Below, piece by piece: positions 55,722-64,000 of a stretch of DNA of 64,000 nt (position 1 is the first letter of the stretch; every line of letters starts with the position of its first letter). The DNA comes from Urechis unicinctus. Lineage: Eukaryota > Annelida > Polychaeta > Xenopneusta > Urechidae. A program made the translations under genes and the position numbers. The stretch spans positions 70,994,809 to 71,058,808 of the forward strand of contig CM067344.1 of NCBI GenBank assembly GCA_034190875.2, given 5' to 3'. The notes under the pieces were generated by a model, which was not told where the DNA came from, did no database searches, and saw only the letters and a program-made list of their open reading frames with translations.

Positions 55722-57943
55722 TCATCTCGAGTACTTAACGATGTACGCTGGATACACCTGGCAGTTATCGCAAGACACAAATATCTTGGGATGGTCCACA
55801 TTATGTACGCACGAGTCGTACTTCACATTGATTGTATGCTCATTCTTAGTTTCCGTGGTTTTAACTGGTGGCAATCGGTAACTAGTGTCACCGTTAGCAT
55901 GTTCACCAACAAGCACCTGTACTACAAACTTCGAGTTGTAATTGGTGTAACGGTTCGAGTAATCAGCATTCTGGTGGAAATAACTGCCCTGACCGTAGAG
56001 TGGGTTAAACATATAATCTAGGGCGAACCCCTGTTGGCAAATGTCCCCTTCACACACCTCTCTTGATCCGTGGAACAAACAACTTTAGTTTTGAGATTGT
56101 GGACAGCTTACAGTTGTTTTTTCATGCAGGTAAATCAAGTTATCCATTCTATATCCTGGATAGAATATTTATTGAATTAAAGGTAAATTAACGCTACGGG
56201 TGAGCAAAGAATTAACAGAAAACAACTTAAATAAGAAGCAGTGATATCAAATGCGTTTTTCATAGTCTCTAAATAGCTTCGGCCTAGTGTCCGTCCCAGA
56301 GGATTCCGCTGAGCTCAAACGGAATATTCGGAACATGTAGCTTGGACCCATCAATGCTCGGGTATTTGCAAGGGTGATCAGCAAACTTACCTAACGAAAT
56401 TGTCCCACAACTCTGGGTTTTGTATTCTTCTTATGGTGGTGCAGGGGTAAGACAGGGTTTCTTTGAAGTGGTTTGCGATCTTCACATATTCATCACTGTC
56501 CGCGTCAATCTGCACAGGCCATTCAGGTAAAGGCCAATTCAAAACACAGTCTTAAGAATATGACTAAGCATGAATCCACAAGCAGATATATATTCCACAG
56601 CACCTGCACTACACGAAAACTCTCGTCTGGTGGCATGGCGCTCCAGTGACTGGGAAAAGTAGACATGACACACGCACCTCTCGGACGTGTCCTGATAGGA
56701 AAACATGAATGAATGTTTTGAAGAAAATCATAACATTGTGACTGCCATAAACTCAGGAGCTACAAAAAACTGCTTACTGTCGATCTGGTATCCACTCAGG
56801 GCGGCGTCTCATGGGCCGGCATTTATTAAATATGGGGTTGATCAGTATAATCTGGACAAAATCCGCTTGGTATTCAAACTTGTTAGTGCAAAACCGGAAT
56901 TTCTGAGTTTTGTTTTGAATGTAAGCCTTCTTAAACTTTTCGGATTCGCAGTTTTCAATGGCATCTGTGGACTGTGACAGATGCATATAGAAAATAATTG
57001 CCATGCCACGTTTCTAAAAGCATCTTTAAAAAATAAAAGAATACAATGATATCGCGCAGAAATAAACTATTCAATTGCACACTTCTGCCACAAATGTTAC
57101 GGAGCGTGTTTTGAAGGGTGTACTTAAAAGAAGAATGACTAACTCGTTCTCCATACTTTATCCACTTGCTACCGTCTTTGAAATACCAGTGCCATGTTGT
57201 AGCGGAGATAAGTGATGCAGCTTCTTGGATGGAAGAGGTCATCGATAGACGTCGACTTTTTACTTCTATACCGCCATCACCATTTCCTTGCATATTGTCA
57301 AAGCACACGTTGACACGACCCCTGGGGATTCCATTTTCACCATAATCAACAATTTCAACGATTGCATTAACATAGTGTGCATAACATATCATAACATTTC
57401 TAACAAATATCACATAGTAATACTCACAGGTAGAGTAATGGCAACGGTGTTGTTGTTGGGATCGACGAAGCTCTTTTCGGCTTTTTAATTGTCTGCCTCG
57501 AATACATTAAGCCAGTCTCCCCTGTCCTTCTAATACTACCACTGGTTAGGGTTTATAGCGTGCTGTTTCTTGCATTTCATTCCACATTGGCATTTTCCTC
57601 GCAGTGCGAATACGCCTATCTCCGGTATATCTGGTTTGACTGACCGTGCTGACTGGGAACCTTTTTCATTGGTATCTTTCTTGATTATTTGGCGTAACTC
57701 CTCCTCAATTGCATGCCGACTCCGCTCAACATTGATCCCATGATTTTCCAATGCTCTTTTGGTATGCTCATCGAATATATCATGCGACTTCTTACATCCT
57801 TCACCAAATTTGCATTTCAGTTTGAGATAATGCAGGCAGATGTGAAGGCAGTTGCATTGGCCGCCAGCTGAGCATGATTTTGAACCTTTGTAGAACTTAC
57901 ACATCCTTGGGATTGAGGGGCCTATTGACTCCTGACTTGCCAT
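55722..57943 (-). CDS. CCCH-WWE-PARP protein (PARP12/ZC3HAV1/TIPARP-like), split gene
   Basis: Exons inferred on minus. 57943-57540: ATG, then a C-x8-C-x5-C-x3-H finger (CKFYKGSKSC...), a C-x7-C-x5-C-x3-H finger (CLHYLKLKCKFGEGCKKSH) and a degenerate third. About 57413-57144: WWE first half (TWHWYFKDGSKWIKYGE), donor GTTAGT. 56971-56778: WWE second half (ENCESEKFKKAYIQNKTQ, MRRRPEW). 56691-56604: SHWSAMPPDESF. 56509-56391: SDEYVKIANHFKET, IRRIQNPELW, donor GTAAGT. 56155-56112: short, uncertain. 56082-55722: PARP signature with FHGSRE (His codon 56070-56072), YGQGSYF, and end QVYPAYIVKY, stop at 55722. Such proteins bind RNA or ADP-ribose chains and mono-ADP-ribosylate proteins; vertebrate relatives act in antiviral and stress responses. 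His and Tyr of the triad are present. The 56083-56111 gap is too short for an intron, so a lesion or misassigned exon is likely there. Confidence 0.78.
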
Positions 57944-59590
<1,647 letters not shown>

Positions 59591-59604
59591 TGCATTATAT
59601 ATGC

Positions 59605-60150
59605 CAGTCGGATGGCTGCGACGCCCGAGTGAGGAAATCTATATGGGCCGTTCAATCTCTATATCTATTATCTATATCTATCTTTTAAGGTGGGTGATGA
59701 CACACCCAACCAGCATTATATAACAATTATAAAATATCAAACTAATCACCTTCAGTTCCTATAATCTCTCTCTCTCAAGGTCCGAGCATCAGTTGGCCCC
59801 ATGATTGCGCAGTTGGGCCATATATAACCTCCTCTATATAATCCCCCTTATATAGCGTTCTGGCATGTAGATATATTCAGTTTGGTGCTTCTGCAGCCAG
59901 TCGGAGGCTGCGACGCCCCGGTGAGGAATTCTTCAATGGGCCGTTCAATTCATCGACGGGCCATCGTTTTAAGGTGGGTGATGACACACCCAACCAGCAT
60001 TATATAACAATATATAATATACAAACTAATCACCTTCAGTTCCTTTATTCTCCTCCTCAAGGTCCGAGCATCAGTTGGCCCCATGATTGGGCAGTTGGGC
60101 CATATAACCATGTCTATAATCCCCCTAACCGACAACGTTCTGGCATGTAG
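59605..60150. repeat. Tandem duplication, two units of about 285 bp
   Basis: Unit 1 starts CAGTCGGATGGCTGCGACGC at 59605 and unit 2 starts CAGTCGGAGGCTGCGACGCC at 59898. Both end GTTCTGGCATGTAG (59870, 60150). They share GGTGGGTGATGACACACCCA and TCAGTTGGCCCCATGATTG. Unit 1 has extra CTATAT and TCTC expansions. Confidence 0.93.
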
Positions 60151-60261
60151 ACCGCTCATGCTGTGGTACTTCTAGGGAGAGATGGTGACATGTTCTGCAT
60201 CGCGCCCTAGGGTAATGCTTCGATATATATATATACACACACATATTTATATATGAGTGGG

Positions 60262-60448
<187 letters not shown>

Positions 60449-61532
60449 CCACTGCATATGTGCAGGCACGTATGCATTTCACGCGACAAGGGTTCAAAAC
60501 CCTCTCAAAATTGATACAGACAGGTCCGAGGTCCGTTATTGCATATAAATGCCCCACTTATTCGACGTATCATGGTCTCACATCAGGAGTCATTCTGGGG
60601 TGGAAAAGTCTGCAATTACCCGTGACCACAAATGGCTAGGTTGGATACAACAAGTTATTTCCAGACAGTAGTGATAGTAATTTGGTCATACACACAATAT
60701 AAATTGGACTTTGATGGTATCTATTGTGCCGAGAATAATTTATAGTTGTACAGTCACTAGGATATTTCATTGCATGGGTCTCTTATTAGATCCACTAAAT
60801 CATCACTTGCTAACGCTGACATCCCAGAAGTGATGTTGTCGTTGTTGTTATGATCACACACAGGATACACGTTGTTACGGGATAATCTCCTTGCCTTAAT
60901 CACACCGGTCGCTTAAACAGGTTATTAAGGCTTTAACACCGAGTTGGTCCTGCATTTTCAGTTGGAAGAAAGTTCTGAAGCAAAATGCAACGCACATATT
61001 CTCTAGCGACAAATGTGATGTTAAATGATTCTTTGGTTTGGCGTTTTCATTTACAAGCCACACATGAGAAAAAAACATGCATTTAAGCATGGTATTCCAA
61101 GATAATTGTGCGAATTCAAATGAACAATACAAAAGCCACACATGGAACGCACTGCTTTATTTACTGCTAATTAGTTTTTGTTCTTGCCAATCCAATGTTT
61201 AACGCTTAGCACAAGAGTTTAAGAGTAGTTTTGAGTCGGAGACATAATTACGAACGTAGCAAAATAGACCGTACTTGGTTTGGGGTTAATTTTGACATGC
61301 TAGGTGTAAGATGGCGCGTGTTGTCGCTGGGAACAAGCCACTGCCTAAGTTCGACTGCATGTTGACCCTTAACACATTCAGCCATCGGTACCGGGACTGT
61401 ACTTATAAGACAAGGCCAATTCGGCCTTAAACACTGCAGTTAAGTGACTGCAACAAAGCTTACTGAAGACGTCTGCTCCATCTCAACATGATACCCTCAC
61501 GAGGTACCACATTTTATCCTTCAATATATATC

Positions 61533-61675
<143 letters not shown>

Positions 61676-61677
61676 GA

Positions 61678-63435
61678 CGACCAATGAAGCAAATGTTAAA
61701 TGCAAATAAAGCCTCGTTAACGACTCTATAAACGTCGCTTTTTGAGGAGATCTACCTTGAGAGATGCATTAATTGTCTAAAAAGCTCTTAAATACGTCTA
61801 TGTTATTGTTTCTGTCTGCTTTTAACAAGAAGACAAAATAATTTGTTTAAGCGTCCGGGTGTTTTGTTGCCATATATAATGCGGTTGGATTTCATTGCAT
61901 GACAATAAGACACAGGTTTCAGGATAAGGTAATAAATATGCGTAGATGATAGATACTGCATCATATCAAACACATCGTCGCAACCAGCGATGATTGATTG
62001 GCGCCATGTGTAAAAACCTTCCTTCTCAGGTAGGTTGTCTCAGACACAAGACATGGGAATCTGCAGCTGTCACCGGGTTATACGAATGCTGCATCTATGT
62101 TCATTTTCACATACTTGTGATGCGTGGGTAATAATCAACCGGTTTTGGTCAAATTCTAGGGGTGGGTAGTTTACTACGACAAGGGTAGGGGTGAGCTTTC
62201 TTGTGGTGAAAAACCGGAACATGTGTAGACTAAGCTAAGGTGAGGAAAAAGGATTCTTCAAAGTATCAAATCTCTGTAAAGTGATCCCATTGATAATCTG
62301 AATCTGAAAGGATGATCCATCTGTATATCCAATTGACATTAATGACCTGGCACGACCAGTCAGTAAAACAATGACTGTTTGTTCTCTGAATTCGAATGCG
62401 GCTAAAAGACATGCGCATTTAACTGAAAGCTAAGCGTAATCGTAGCTACTGTGGATGGTGTACAATAGGAAGGGGGATGCTGTAGTGAGGATTGGAGTGT
62501 AATCAAGCGCTGGATTTAGGTACAAAGTTGATATATGGCACTTGGCTGCACTTCGAGAGACGCTGTGGCTTCGTCTATAAGGCATCAGCAGTAGTTGCTC
62601 TAGATGCGATTAGCGATGAGCCAAGTAGAAAAACTGCCCAGTCGGGCATGTAACTTGGAACTTATCACAAACACAAACATATATCCTTGACATGCGGACA
62701 ACTGTTTGTACATCCGCGTGATCTGCCCATTTATGAAAACCTGCTCAATTCATATACCTGGCCATTGCAAAAGATCGACCTATTACAATAGTTTATGCAG
62801 TTTAGTCATATTATAATGTTCATAAGTGAGCATAACGCAGTAGAATCGATTTCCGGCAGATCGCGTATAGGTTAAAACTTCCAATGAAATAAAAGATCGC
62901 TTTGATTCCAACAGGGTCTGTGATTTAACGCAATATCATCAAGCCATCTGCTGTGGCACTAAGCTGATGAGATCAGATAGATATCGCAATGAGCACTGCG
63001 GCTACAAGACTGCAGTAAAAATAATCTGGGCATATCGTTGTGATGTGTTACATTCTTATCCGTCAATAAGTGTCACTTACAGTGTTTGATAATAAACCGA
63101 GAGATGAAGTAAAGAATGATGAGATAACATGAACTGCCACATCAACCAAGTGCTTCAGTGTCACGCTGATTATAATTTGTCATAGTCATTTTGATATCGT
63201 TGTTCTATATACAACACGCATTGAGGCGTTAACCATAAGGTGAAGCATATCAACCTCTGAAGGCTACAGTAGCTAATGGAATTTCGCTACTATATATTAC
63301 GGTGTCTCTTTGTGGTGCATCTACATAAGACACATCCGAGGACGGTGATGTGCGCAATTAAGTTAAGTTTCTGCTTTGATGTACATATGCACTGGGAGAG
63401 GCTATCTAACCTGAGAGAAAAAGCTGTAACTAAAA
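61678..63435. repeat. Duplicated non-coding block in arm B
   Basis: Partner of 17195-18520, then of 18895-18950 and 20405-20770, without the two arm A insertions. No gene seen; a 78-codon plus frame at 63276-63512 is not kept in arm A. Confidence 0.7.
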
Positions 63436-63750
63436 AGTCATTTTACTGCGAATGTTTAAGCTACCCCAAATCCCTCCATATCTTAATGACTTCCATGTTA
63501 AATGGGAACTAGCAGAATGCAACAAGGTCTGTTGTGTTTTGGTCGCTTCTGCATCATCACTTTGCAATTGATTAGGCTAACTGCAGATATAGAATACGAC
63601 CCGTATCTGTTGACGTCATCCACAACAGAAAAAACAGTTTATGTTCTTGATAACATAAACGAGTTAGGGATGGCAATTGCTGTAAGGCAAGAGCTAACCA
63701 CACAGGGGATTACACGTTACATATTCTTTCACACACTGTCATGGTAAATG
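63436..63750 (+). other. Highly conserved block, copy B (possible exon)
   Basis: Partner of 20770-21075. The plus frame (63502-63747) keeps TADIEYDPYLLTSSTTEK and TQGITRYIFFHTLSW. A one-base length difference near 63525 shifts the N-terminal frame relative to arm A, so only the part after about 63575 can be a shared coding exon. Confidence 0.5.
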
Positions 63751-64000
63751 TATGGTAATATTTCAGACAACTTAATGTAAAAAAAGATTCTGTATGGGGA
63801 TTTTGAGCATTGTTTGTACCGGATAACCACAAAGACCTGATATCGTTCGCCAAGCGTCGCATTGTTGGCACCATTGCGGTAACATAGGCCCGATTATATA
63901 TTATTTAATCATTAGTGTCTGAAGAAAACTACACGCTGCTCTTGGCATTTATTCCATCGACGCTGTAGAAGAGCGGGTATTTAGGACATTGATAAGTACG

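Overview
The window reads as genomic DNA of an invertebrate animal. It is AT-rich, has no operons, is full of (AT)n, (AC)n and (TATG)n microsatellites, and carries decayed transposons and intron-split gene remnants. The gene families seen (CCCH/WWE/PARP protein, RecQ-like helicase, THAP domain, Ty3/gypsy pol) are metazoan. The virus-like genes resemble families I associate with cnidarian genomes, but I cannot fix the species. Most of the sequence is non-coding or decayed.

Layout. The dominant feature is a large duplication. Arm A (1-21312) and arm B (40909-64000, running off the window) are diverged copies in the same orientation, about 41 kb apart. They are interrupted by arm-specific insertions, so each arm acts as an 'empty site' control for the other. 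Arm A carries a virus-derived element at about 800-8345, a 5'-truncated LINE-like tail and a retroelement fragment. Arm B carries a THAP-domain pseudogene and a 10 kb insert (about 50160-60446) bounded by AT repeats. That insert holds a broken Ty3/gypsy pol, a split CCCH-WWE-PARP gene on the minus strand and a 290-bp tandem duplication. The spacer (21312-40909) holds microsatellites, a dispersed duplication (30000/35040), a long (TATG)n tract and a 25-copy 15-bp minisatellite.

The virus-derived element is the most striking system. It is a compact block of genes on both strands. It encodes a capsid-like protein, an A32/FtsK-HerA-type packaging ATPase, a fibre-like protein, a large coiled-coil/two-hydrophobic-segment protein, a protein with a C-terminal membrane segment, and smaller proteins. 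I see no DNA polymerase, integrase or protease. Nearly every gene is frameshifted or stopped; the ATPase is the best preserved. It looks like a decaying morphogenesis module of a Polinton/adintovirus/PLV-like double-stranded DNA element.

Two other structures deserve attention. The (TATG)n tract from about 36930 to 37410 is a collinear second copy of the unique sequence just upstream (36070-36590), in which stretches are overwritten by TATG. A 48-bp-armed foldback in arm B has its loop inverted relative to arm A. A 310-bp block near the right ends of both arms is far better conserved than its flanks.
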